Part shown: one piece after another, positions 1 to 6,905 of the stretch
How positions within the stretch are numbered: the first letter of the stretch is position 1
Layout of the letters: each line of letters starts with the position of its first letter
Assembly (NCBI RefSeq): GCF_014701095.1
Contig: NZ_AP023439.1
Coordinates: 6,808,001 to 6,872,000 of the forward strand
DNA: 64,000 nt
Origin: Streptomyces tuirus
GTDB lineage: Bacteria; Actinomycetota; Actinomycetes; Streptomycetales; Streptomycetaceae
Direction: 5' to 3'
Notes under the pieces: model-generated
The model's database searches: none
Told to the model about the DNA's origin: nothing
Seen by the model: only the letters and a program-made list of their open reading frames with translations
Translations under genes and position numbers: made by a program

Positions 1-1461
1 GTAGATGGTCGCCCGGCTCATGCCGAGGGCGTCCGCAGCCTGCGCCACTGTGGTGGCCGGTTCGGTGAGGCACCTGACGATCTCGTCCCGTTCCAGGGCC
101 TGTATCCGGCTCAGCCGATGGGGCGTGCCGACGAAGACCTCGCCGGGGAGGTGTCGGAGGTCGACGACGTCGGTGCGGGAAGCGGCGTCGCGGACGATCC
201 GCTGGAGCTGCCTGCTGTTCTCCGGCCAGTGGTAGTTGGACAACGCCTTGGCGGCCGCAGGGGAGAAGGTAATGGGACGGCCCCGGAACCCGCGGGCGAA
301 GTGGTCCGCCAGGGGAAGGATGTCGTCGGGGCGGGAACGCAGGGTGGGGGCTTCCACCACGGCGCCGACCAGTGTGCGCAGGGCTTGGGGGATGCGCGTG
401 TAGTTCTCGGCGGTGATGATGGCCGGGTGCAGGTACGGGTGCTGGTCCGCGGTGTTCCCGCGCGGTCTGCCGGAGAGCAGCTCGGCCAGGTCTTCGGCTG
501 CCCACGCGGGCAGGGTGTGGACCCCTGTGGTGATGACGCAGGTGTCTGCCTTGGCCAGCTCCGGAGCCCAGATCCCCATCCACGGCGTGATGTCGTCGGC
601 CAGCGGCGGACGGGCGCACAGGATGCGTTCCCGGGATCGGACCTGGCGCCGGGCGAGGGCCGCGAGGGTCGACTTGCCCGTTCCCGCCTCGCCCACCACA
701 GCGAGGAGCCGGCCCTCGGCCAGGGCGGTACGGGCTTCCGCGACCGCGTCCGTCCAGTGTGAGCCGAGGAGGAGGGGCTCGCTCCCCGTCTGGGTTCGGT
801 GCGTGAACACCTGAAACACCTCGCCGCGAGGAGCCGGACGTGGCTTCCTGCCGGTGGTGCGGGCGAGCATCAGGGCGGCCGTGTTCCCTGCTGCCGCCTG
901 CGCCAGTGCCAGGAGCAGCTTCGATGAGGAGTCCGACCATGTGGTGAGGTTGATGCTGCCCGCGAGTTCCCCGGTGAGGGGGTCGAGCACAGGTACCGCG
1001 GCGCAGGTGTACTGCCGCAGGCTGGTGCAGTAGTGCTCCTCGGCGCGTACCAACGAGGGTGCGCGGTCGGCGAGGGCGAGGCCCATCCCGTTGGTGCCGG
1101 CGTTGCTCTCGGAGAAGGAGAAGCCGGGGGCGAGGTTGACTCGGTCGAGGGACCGGCTGACCGAGGAGTCGCTGCACAACCGGGACAGCACCAAGCCGTC
1201 GCTGTTGGTGAGCATGATGCCGACCGGTTCGTTGGCCAGCGTGTCCTTGAGGACCTGAAGCACCTCGTGGCCGCATTCGTAGAGCAGACACTCGGTGTCC
1301 ACCGTCCCCGTGAAGTCGGGCTGCAGGTCCTCCGGAGTCAGGCCGTACCGTCGGCTGCGCCGCCATGACGCCTGCAGGCGGGGCGCCAGCAGGGCTGTTT
1401 GTGCGGCCGTCGCCCCGTCCTCGTGGCGGGCGACGGGCGCCGGATTGCGGTTCTGGTCCAC
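1..1461 (-). CDS. GAF/AAA/Fis-family transcriptional activator (AcoR-like), 3' end cut by window edge
   Basis: Likely activator of the divergent operon beginning at 1635. Reading leftward, an N-terminal segment (RSRRYGLTPEDL) precedes a GAF-like sensor region, then an AAA-type region with a Walker A GEAGTGKST (about nt 668-694), and a C-terminal Fis-type helix-turn-helix (RIQALERDEIVRCL, then AADALGMSRATIY) that runs off the left edge with probably only about ten residues missing. I chose the GTG at 1461 because GGAGG lies 6 nt upstream; an in-frame stop at 1506 limits alternatives. Where sigma54 activators carry GAFTGA and the Walker B acidic LFLDE block, this protein reads VITTGVHTLPAW, so the ATPase looks degenerate. 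This fits actinobacteria, which lack sigma54. AcoR/MimR-type regulators of this shape control alcohol, ketone and alkane catabolism. The GAF ligand is unknown. Confidence 0.8.
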   Translation of the reverse strand, partial: MDQNRNPAPVARHEDGATAAQTALLAPRLQASWRRSRRYGLTPEDLQPDFTGTVDTECLLYECGHEVLQVLKDTLANEPVGIMLTNSDGLVLSRLCSDSSVSRSLDRVNLAPGFSFSESNAGTNGMGLALADRAPSLVRAEEHYCTSLRQYTCAAVPVLDPLTGELAGSINLTTWSDSSSKLLLALAQAAAGNTAALMLARTTGRKPRPAPRGEVFQVFTHRTQTGSEPLLLGSHWTDAVAEARTALAEGRLLAVVGEAGTGKSTLAALARRQVRSRERILCARPPLADDITPWMGIWAPELAKADTCVITTGVHTLPAWAAEDLAELLSGRPRGNTADQHPYLHPAIITAENYTRIPQALRTLVGAVVEAPTLRSRPDDILPLADHFARGFRGRPITFSPAAAKALSNYHWPENSRQLQRIVRDAASRTDVVDLRHLPGEVFVGTPHRLSRIQALERDEIVRCLTEPATTVAQAADALGMSRATIY

Positions 1462-1540
1462 TGCGGCCTCCACACTGAGCCCGTGCGTCGATCTGCGGTC
1501 AGGCTACGACGCGGGTGCCGGACAGCGTTCCAGGCCGACT

Positions 1541-1555
1541 GTCTCAAAGTGAGAC
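1541..1555. promoter_or_regulatory. Palindromic operator GTCTCA-AAG-TGAGAC
   Basis: A perfect 6-bp inverted repeat with a 3-bp spacer lies between the divergent regulator (start 1461) and the amidohydrolase (start 1635), 80 bp from each start. A dimeric Fis-type regulator would be expected to bind such a site, so I infer it is the operator of the adjacent GAF/AAA/Fis protein. It could be both an activation site for the operon and an autoregulation site. Confidence 0.6.
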
Positions 1556-1634
1556 GGTACGGGCCTGCCCCCTCGCCGCGACCCGGCCTAACGTCGCTCT
1601 CCGAAACACGGTCGTCACCGGGACGGAGACCGAC

Positions 1635-2636
1635 ATGTACGCCAAGGACGGCGAGAACTACTTCATCGTGGACGCGCACGTCGCACTGTGGGACGCGCGC
1701 CCCTCGAACCAGCTGAACATCCACGGCAAGCAGTTCATCGACTGCTTCTACGACTATCACCGCAACCTCAGCCCGCAAGCCGAGCTGTGGCCGTACGAGG
1801 ACTTCCTCTACTACGGCGGTCGGCGCCTGATGAAGGACCTCTTCGACGACGGCCACGTCGACCATGCGATCTTCCAGCCCGCCCATCTCGGAGCGTTTTT
1901 CGAAAGCGGCTTCGGCCAGGCCGAAGAAGCCTTCGCACTGGCGCAGCAGCACCCCGACCGGTTGACCTACAACCACTGCTGGGACCCACGTCTCGAGCAG
2001 AAGGGGATCGAACAGCTCCGCCGGGACGCGGCACGGTTCGGACTCAAGGGCGCCAAGCTGTACACCGCGGAATGGCACGGCGACTCACGCGGCTACAAGC
2101 TCGACGACCCGTGGTCGTACCGGTACCTGGAGGCAGCCCAGGAACTGGGCATCAAGAACATCCACATCCACAAGGGTCCGACGATCCGGCCGCTCGACAG
2201 GGACGCGTTCGACGTCGCGGATGTCGACAAGGCCGCGAGCGACTTCCCGGAGCTGAACTTCGTCGTCGAGCACTGCGGACTGCCCCGCCTCGAGGACTTC
2301 TGCTGGATAGCCACGCAGGAACCGAACGTGCACGCCGGTCTCGCGGTCGCCATGCCCTTCATCCACCGCCGCCCCCGGTACTTCGCACAGATCCTCGGCG
2401 AGCTCCTGTTCTGGCTCGACGAGAACCGCATCCAGTTCTCCAGCGACTACGCGCTGTGGACTCCCCGCTGGCTGATCGAGAGGTTCGTCGACTTCCAGAT
2501 CCCCGAGGACATGCAGGGGGAGTACCCGCCGATCACCGTGGAACAGAAGAAGAAGATCCTCGGGCTGAACGCGGCGGCCCTGTACGACATCCCGGTCCCC
2601 GCCGAACACGCCCTGGCACAGCCGGCGGGGGTGTGA
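1635..2636 (+). CDS. Amidohydrolase-2 family protein of a propane/ketone monooxygenase-type operon
   Basis: A 333-aa metal-dependent hydrolase-like TIM barrel protein (amidohydrolase_2, related to ACMSD). The N-terminal metal motif is modified (IVDAHVALWD, residues 11-20, with DAHVAL where the family often has DxHxH). Later barrel-end residues are NIHIHKGPT, VVEHCGLPRLED and FSSDYALW. Proteins of this kind sit directly after the prmABCD/mimABCD diiron monooxygenase genes in Mycobacterium, Gordonia and Rhodococcus. Their exact role is unsettled; they have been suggested to act in maturation or ketone metabolism. ATG at 1635 follows GGACGGAG. It is the first gene of the operon and is separated from the next by 1 nt, implying translational coupling. 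Longer upstream starts would cross the operator and were not used. Confidence 0.85.
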   Translation: MYAKDGENYFIVDAHVALWDARPSNQLNIHGKQFIDCFYDYHRNLSPQAELWPYEDFLYYGGRRLMKDLFDDGHVDHAIFQPAHLGAFFESGFGQAEEAFALAQQHPDRLTYNHCWDPRLEQKGIEQLRRDAARFGLKGAKLYTAEWHGDSRGYKLDDPWSYRYLEAAQELGIKNIHIHKGPTIRPLDRDAFDVADVDKAASDFPELNFVVEHCGLPRLEDFCWIATQEPNVHAGLAVAMPFIHRRPRYFAQILGELLFWLDENRIQFSSDYALWTPRWLIERFVDFQIPEDMQGEYPPITVEQKKKILGLNAAALYDIPVPAEHALAQPAGV

Positions 2637-2637
2637 G

Positions 2638-3420
2638 ATGGCGGCGCATGCCCCGGCGCGCGAGAAACGTGCCGCGACACTGGAGGAGCGGGCCCGGCTG
2701 GCGCTCGACGGGGTCCTCGATCCTGAGCTGGACGAACCGATCACGGACCTTGGTTTCGTGCGGTCCATCGAGGCCGACGGCGATCACCGGCTGACCGTGC
2801 ACCTGCGGCTGCCGACCTCGTTCTGCGCGCCGAACTTCGCCTACCTCATGGCGTCCGACGCGAAAGACGTCCTGACGGCCCTCCCCGGCGTCGGCGCGGT
2901 CACGGTGCTGCTCGACGACCATCACGACTCGGACCTGATCAACCGCGGACTGGCCGCGGACGCCGGCTACCGCGGGACCTTCGGAGCCGAGGCGGAGAAG
3001 GACCTCGAGGAACTGCGGCTGATCTTCCGCCGCAAAGCCCACGCCGCCGCCATGGAACGCGCGCTCGCCGCGCTGCTGCGGCAGGACACCTCACTCACCG
3101 AGGAAGGACTGCACGCCATCGTGCTCGGCGATCTCCCGGGCACCGAAGCGACACACGCACTGCTGCAACGCCGCGAGGCCCTGGGGCTCGGCACATCACC
3201 ATCCGACCCCGCCATGGTCGACGACCATGGACTGCCCTACCCGGCGGGCGAGATCCCGTTGCGGCTGCGTTTCGCCCGGTCGGTCCGCCTGTCGATCGAC
3301 GGCAACGCGCACTTCTGCCGTGCCCTTCTGCGCACCCGCTACCCGGACGCCGCCCCGGACCAGTCGCCCCGCCAGGAAGACAGCACTCTCATCACCCCCG
3401 AAAAGGAGCACACCCCGTGA
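2638..3420 (+). CDS. DUF59/MIP18-type metal-sulfur assembly protein
   Basis: A 260-aa protein with an N-terminal MIP18/PaaD-like (DUF59) domain, roughly residues 15-105: LDGVLDPELDEPITDLGFV, then a beta segment and the conserved-Cys loop LPTSFCAPNFAYLMASD. DUF59 proteins help insert Fe or Fe-S centres. In prm/mim clusters this subfamily accompanies the diiron hydroxylase and has an extra C-terminal domain, as here (residues 110-250, unknown function, ending HFCRALLRTRYPD). It starts 1 nt after the amidohydrolase stop. Its own TGA overlaps the GTG of the alcohol dehydrogenase. With no monooxygenase in the window, its client protein is unclear. Confidence 0.8.
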   Translation: MAAHAPAREKRAATLEERARLALDGVLDPELDEPITDLGFVRSIEADGDHRLTVHLRLPTSFCAPNFAYLMASDAKDVLTALPGVGAVTVLLDDHHDSDLINRGLAADAGYRGTFGAEAEKDLEELRLIFRRKAHAAAMERALAALLRQDTSLTEEGLHAIVLGDLPGTEATHALLQRREALGLGTSPSDPAMVDDHGLPYPAGEIPLRLRFARSVRLSIDGNAHFCRALLRTRYPDAAPDQSPRQEDSTLITPEKEHTP

Positions 3421-4442
3421 AGGCAGTCCAGGTCGTCGGATACGACCGCAACCTCGAGCTGGCAGACGTACCGGCTCCCTCGGTCACCGGCCCGTACGAC
3501 GTGATCGTGAAGATCGGCGGGGCCGGCGTCTGCCGTACCGATCTGCACATCCTCGAGGGCCAGTGGGCCGAGAAGTCGGGCGTCACGCTGCCGTACACGA
3601 TCGGGCACGAGAACGCCGGCTGGGTGCAGGCAGTGGGCAGTGCCGTCACCAACGTCGCCGAGGGCGACAAGGTCATCGTCCACCCGCTGATCACCTGCGG
3701 GCTGTGCCGGGCGTGTCGCTCGGGCGACGACGTGCACTGCGAGCAGAGCCTCTTCCCTGGCATCGACACCGCCGGCGGTTACGCCGAGTATCTCAAGACC
3801 TCCGCCCGCAGCGTCGTCCGTATCGACGACTCCCTGGAACCCGCTGACGTCGCGGCGCTGGCCGACGCCGGTCTCACCGCCTACCACGCCGTGGCCAAGG
3901 CGGCCCGCCGTCTCCGCCCGGGCGACCGGTGCGTGGTCATCGGCGCGGGCGGACTCGGACACATCGGCGTGCAGGTCCTCAAGGCACTCACCGCCGCCGA
4001 GATCGTAGTCGTCGACCGCAATCCCGACGCGTTGAAGCTGGCCCTCTCGATCGGAGCGGACCACGGCGTCATGAGCCGCGGCGATCAGGTCGAGGAGGTC
4101 CTCGCCCTCACCGGCGGGCGCGGAGCCGAAGCCGTGATCGACTTCGTCGGCGAGGGCGGCGCCACGCGCGACGGCGTGCGCATGCTGCGGCGGGCGGGCG
4201 ACTACCACGTGGTCGGCTACGGCGAGAACATCGACGTACCCACCATCGACATCATCTCCGCCGAAATCAACTTCATCGGAAACCTCGTCGGGTCTTACAA
4301 CGACCTGTGCGAACTGATGGTGCTCGCAGCCCGGGGCAAGGTACGGCTGCACACCACCCCATACCCCCTTGACCGCTTTCAGGACGCCCTGGACGACCTC
4401 GACGCCGGACGGGTACGGGGACGGGCAATTCTCGTGCCCTGA
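3417..4442 (+). CDS. Zinc-dependent alcohol dehydrogenase (MDR family)
   Basis: A 341-aa medium-chain dehydrogenase. Visible features are the catalytic-zinc segment GAGVCRTDLHILEG, GHENAGWV, the structural-zinc cysteine cluster CGLCRACRSGDDVHC (about residues 97-111), and the Rossmann glycine motif VIGAGGLGHIG. It should oxidise a short secondary or primary alcohol with NAD(P). Orthologous positions in propane/ketone monooxygenase operons carry the dehydrogenase that converts 2-propanol to acetone or processes hydroxyacetone. GTG at 3417 overlaps the previous stop (GTGA) with AAAAGGAG upstream. All zinc ligands appear present, so the gene looks functional. Confidence 0.9.
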   Translation: MKAVQVVGYDRNLELADVPAPSVTGPYDVIVKIGGAGVCRTDLHILEGQWAEKSGVTLPYTIGHENAGWVQAVGSAVTNVAEGDKVIVHPLITCGLCRACRSGDDVHCEQSLFPGIDTAGGYAEYLKTSARSVVRIDDSLEPADVAALADAGLTAYHAVAKAARRLRPGDRCVVIGAGGLGHIGVQVLKALTAAEIVVVDRNPDALKLALSIGADHGVMSRGDQVEEVLALTGGRGAEAVIDFVGEGGATRDGVRMLRRAGDYHVVGYGENIDVPTIDIISAEINFIGNLVGSYNDLCELMVLAARGKVRLHTTPYPLDRFQDALDDLDAGRVRGRAILVP

Positions 4443-4480
4443 ACGGATCGCCGACTGATAGGCCCTCAGGGAGACGCGCC

Positions 4481-4813
4481 TTGATCTTCATCACCGCCAA
4501 GTTCCACGTTCTGCCCGAATCCGCCGACACCTGGCCGGACATCACCCGCGAGTTCACCCGTGCCACCCGCGGCGAGCCCGGATGCCTGTGGTTCGACTGG
4601 TCCCGCAGTACCGAGGACTCCACGGTCTACGTGCTGGTCGAAGCCTTCCGGGACGACGAGGCCGGCCTGGCCCACGTCACCTCTGACCACTTCACCAAGG
4701 CACGGAGCACCCTGCCGCCCCACCTCATACGGACCCCGGAGATCGTCAACGTCACCGTTCCGCAGGAGGGTTGGTCACTGCTCGGGGAAATGGCCGTTCC
4801 GGTACGAGACTGA
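4481..4813 (+). CDS. Antibiotic biosynthesis monooxygenase (ABM) domain protein
   Basis: A 110-aa single-domain dimeric alpha+beta-barrel protein. It opens with IFITAKFHVLPES, followed by the family helix-strand pattern GEPGCLWFDWSRS, VYVLVEAFRDDEA and a conserved His-Phe (TSDHFTKA). ABM proteins act as small monooxygenases, quinol/heme-degrading enzymes or hydrolases; no substrate can be read from sequence. TTG at 4481 is preceded by AGGGAG at 7 nt. It lies 38 bp after the dehydrogenase and just before a strong terminator, so it is the last gene of the operon. In comparable prm/mim operons this place is usually taken by a GroEL-like chaperonin, which is absent here. Confidence 0.8.
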   Translation: MIFITAKFHVLPESADTWPDITREFTRATRGEPGCLWFDWSRSTEDSTVYVLVEAFRDDEAGLAHVTSDHFTKARSTLPPHLIRTPEIVNVTVPQEGWSLLGEMAVPVRD

Positions 4814-4816
4814 GAG

Positions 4817-4843
4817 GGGACTGCCTGCCTGGCAGGCAGTCCC
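4817..4843 (+). terminator. Rho-independent-type hairpin ending the amidohydrolase operon
   Basis: GGGACTGCCTG-CCTGG-CAGGCAGTCCC is an 11-bp perfect stem with a 5-nt loop, starting 4 nt after the ABM stop codon. There is only a short T-poor tail, as is common in streptomycetes. Confidence 0.85.
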
Positions 4844-5154
4844 GTTCCCGGCAGCGCCCCCACTCCGCCTCGCGGATCCGCAGGTTGTCGTTCCAGGCTC
4901 CACCCCCGCGACCTGAGGGCGAGGCAACGCGTCCGTGCTGACTTCGCCGGGGCGCCGCGAGCCCCCCGGCGGGGTCTGTCCAGTCAACTCGCCCGTGTGG
5001 TCCGCGCTGCTCGCTGTCGGGAGGCGGGCGCCTCGCCGGGATGCTCCCGGGCCCGACAAGTCTGAGGAAGGACAGCGCCGTCGGTCGGAGTGCGGATCAG
5101 GAGGCCGCGAAAGCATCCCGGCACGGCATCCTGGCGCGTCCATCGCTGTGCGGG
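4844..5154. other. Gene-free stretch after the operon terminator
   Basis: I see no convincing coding sequence in about 310 bp. Open frames here have no family resemblance and no ribosome site. With the IS3-type remnant just downstream, this may be old insertion-element or junction DNA. Confidence 0.5.
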
Positions 5155-5330
5155 TCAAGAGGCCTGGGACATCCGGTACTTCACATACTCGTTGTCCGTG
5201 GGGCAGATGACGCCGTCGACCTGGCCGCCCCGGGCCGCGATCGCCATCTGCAACGCCGCGCTGACCAGCGCGGCGTCGTGCCGCACACCCACCGCATCAG
5301 CATCGGTCCTCGCGCATTCCGAGACCGGTG
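5155..5330 (-). pseudogene. IS3-family transposase (OrfB integrase core) remnant
   Basis: Read leftward, the frame gives VGVRHDAALVSAALQMAIAA followed by RGGQVDGVI, which matches the stretch between the first and second catalytic Asp of IS3-type rve transposases (LVxxALQMAIAxRGGxVxGVI-HSDRGSEY). The expected HSDRGSEY is altered to CPTDNEYVKY, then MSQA and a stop at 5155. There is no start, no third catalytic residue and no matching upstream half. It is therefore a dead fragment of about 50 codons, and evidence of past insertion beside the catabolic operon. Inverted repeats were not found. Confidence 0.55.
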
Positions 5331-5518
5331 TTCGAACAGATGGCTGGTCGGCGGCGGTACAACAACCCGGTTCATGTGGAAGCGCAGGTGGGGGAGCCTT
5401 CTCGTCAGCGCGAAGCGATGTTCCTCACAATCATCGACTCCGACGCGTGCCCATGTACAGTGAAGACCGCCCTTGACCTGCACAAAGCAGGCAGGGAGCC
5501 GCCTTACAGGAGTTGAAA

Positions 5519-5938
5519 ATGCTGCGCACCATGTTCAAGTCCAAGATCCATCGAGCCACCGTCACCCAGGCCGACCTGCACTACGTGGGATCCGTGACCA
5601 TCGACGCCGACCTGCTCGACGCCGCCGATCTGCTGCCCGGCGAGCTCGTGCACATCGTGGACATCACCAACGGCGCCCGGCTGGAGACGTACGTCATCGA
5701 GGGCGAACGCGGATCCGGCGTGATCGGGATCAACGGGGCCGCCGCCCATCTCGTCCACCCCGGCGATCTGGTGATCATCATCAGCTACGCCCAGGTGACG
5801 GACGCCGAGGCGCGGGCACTCACTCCCCGGGTCGTGCACGTGGACCGCGACAACCGGATCGTGGCCCTGGGCGCGGACCCGTCCGAGCCGGTGCCCGGCT
5901 CGGACCAGCAGCGCAGCCCGCAGGCCGCCGGCGCCTGA
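5519..5938 (+). CDS. panD: Aspartate 1-decarboxylase
   Basis: A 139-aa pyruvoyl-dependent enzyme converting L-aspartate to beta-alanine for pantothenate and CoA. The self-cleavage site Gly24-Ser25 is present (LHYVGSVTID), as are Lys9 (FKSKIHRA), the Arg/Tyr segment (TYVIEGERGSGVIGINGAAA) and the C-terminal PRVVHVDRDN. Cleavage yields a beta chain of 24 residues and an alpha chain with N-terminal pyruvoyl. I chose ATG 5519 because AGGAG lies 6 nt upstream; a TTG at 5513 directly abuts that site. It is apparently monocistronic or coupled to the GNAT gene 38 nt downstream. No panB or panC is seen nearby. Confidence 0.95.
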   Translation: MLRTMFKSKIHRATVTQADLHYVGSVTIDADLLDAADLLPGELVHIVDITNGARLETYVIEGERGSGVIGINGAAAHLVHPGDLVIIISYAQVTDAEARALTPRVVHVDRDNRIVALGADPSEPVPGSDQQRSPQAAGA

Positions 5939-5976
5939 CCGCGAACAGCGGGCGCGAACAGAGGAGGAGCGTGTCG

Positions 5977-6330
5977 ATGAGCGACCCGGAGATCCGTGAC
6001 GACCGGGCGGCAGGCCGGCTGGAGGCCGTGGCCGACGGCGAAGTCGTCGGCCGCATCGAGTACTTCGTGCTCGAAAGCCCCGAGCGGGCGCTCGTTCCCG
6101 TCCACACGATCGTCGAGCCTGCCCACGAGGGCAAGGGCATCGCCGGTTCGCTCGCGCGCGAGCTCTTCGCCCTCGCCCGCCGCGAGCACAGCGCGGTCGT
6201 CTCGCTCTGTCCCTACGTCACCCGGTGGATCGAACGCCACCCCGACGAGGCCTCGCCGGCCCGCCAGGACCGCCAGGACCTGGTGGCGGCGGCGAAGGAC
6301 TGGCTGAGGGCCCACCCCGGCAGCTTCTGA
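5977..6330 (+). CDS. GNAT-like N-acetyltransferase, short YidJ/Gcnat type
   Basis: A 117-aa protein with the compact GNAT fold of the acetyl_transf_CG family: VGRIEYFVLE, the acetyl-CoA loop TIVEPAHEGKGIAGSLARE (residues 48-66) and the beta-strand VVSLCPYVTRWIERHPDEA. The CPYV-hh-hxxHP tail is typical of this subgroup, whose substrates are unknown. ATG 5977 has AGGAGG at 9 nt; the GTG at 5971 is too close to it. It lies downstream of panD and may be co-transcribed. Its stop codon is inside the first copy of a degenerate tandem repeat. Confidence 0.85.
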   Translation: MSDPEIRDDRAAGRLEAVADGEVVGRIEYFVLESPERALVPVHTIVEPAHEGKGIAGSLARELFALARREHSAVVSLCPYVTRWIERHPDEASPARQDRQDLVAAAKDWLRAHPGSF

Positions 6331-6442
6331 ACGGCCGATCCCGCCGCTTGCGAACGGTCCAACCTGGCTGCTTGCGTACGGCCCGCCCTGGCCGTTTCCG
6401 AACAGCCCACCCCCGGCCGCTTCCGAACCGGGTCACCTCCGT
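6324..6442. repeat. Five degenerate 23-25 bp tandem repeats overlapping the GNAT stop codon
   Basis: Units begin at 6324, 6347, 6371, 6395 and 6420, with consensus CTTGCGAACGGCCCACCCTGGCCG. The first unit contains the last codons and TGA of the upstream GNAT gene. Copies differ by substitutions and single-base length changes, so this is an aged array. Function unknown. Confidence 0.75.
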
Positions 6443-6583
6443 CACGCGCACCACCCGGACACCCAGCCCCCTACCCCCACCTGGTCCCTCCCGGTCCCGC
6501 CGGGGAGTGACTGCCGAGGCGGCGGCCGGGTAGGCGGGGGAGTAGTCCAGAGCCGGAGTCGTCCCCACTGGCTGGAGGACCTG

Positions 6584-6829
6584 ATGACGAACCCGATTCC
6601 CGACCCCGTGCCGCCGGCGCCGACACCGGGCCCGGATCCCCAGCGCCCGGAGCCGCACCCGGTGCCGGACCCAGACCCCCCGCCGGGCCCGGAGCCGACC
6701 CCGCCCCCACCGGCGCCCACTCCACCGGCGCCCCCGGCTCCCGGACCCGTGCCGGGCCCCGACCCGTCCCCGATCCCTCCAGGGCCCGAGCCCGTACCGA
6801 ACCCGGAACCGGGTCCGCCTTTGTCCTGA
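6584..6829 (+). CDS. Small proline-rich protein, function unknown
   Basis: An 81-aa frame composed almost only of Pro, Gly, Asp, Glu and Pro-Ala/Pro-Glu dipeptides (MTNPIPDPVPPAPTPGPDPQ at the start). It has no signal peptide, membrane segment or recognised domain. It is supported by a good AGGAC site 5 nt before ATG 6584 and by a strong hairpin just after the stop. The strongly acidic, proline-dominated composition suggests an extended disordered peptide. High-GC DNA easily makes such frames, so its reality rests on the ribosome site and gene-like boundaries. Confidence 0.5.
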   Translation: MTNPIPDPVPPAPTPGPDPQRPEPHPVPDPDPPPGPEPTPPPPAPTPPAPPAPGPVPGPDPSPIPPGPEPVPNPEPGPPLS

Positions 6830-6844
6830 CCCCGGCAAGCAAAT

Positions 6845-6881
6845 GGGGCGGTGGACGGCATCCCATGCCGTCCACCGCCCC
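6845..6881. terminator. Strong bidirectional hairpin between converging genes
   Basis: GGGGCGGTGGACGGCAT-CCC-ATGCCGTCCACCGCCCC is a perfect 17-bp stem with a 3-nt loop, placed between the proline-rich gene and the convergent gnd gene. It could terminate both. Confidence 0.85.
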
Positions 6882-6905
6882 GCTCACGTCCCCAGGCGGC
6901 AGCCC

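Noticed and set aside
4844..5510. Functional genes in small frames around 5090-5480
   Set aside because: Only one frame shows family similarity, and that is a broken transposase fragment; the rest have no ribosome sites or motifs.
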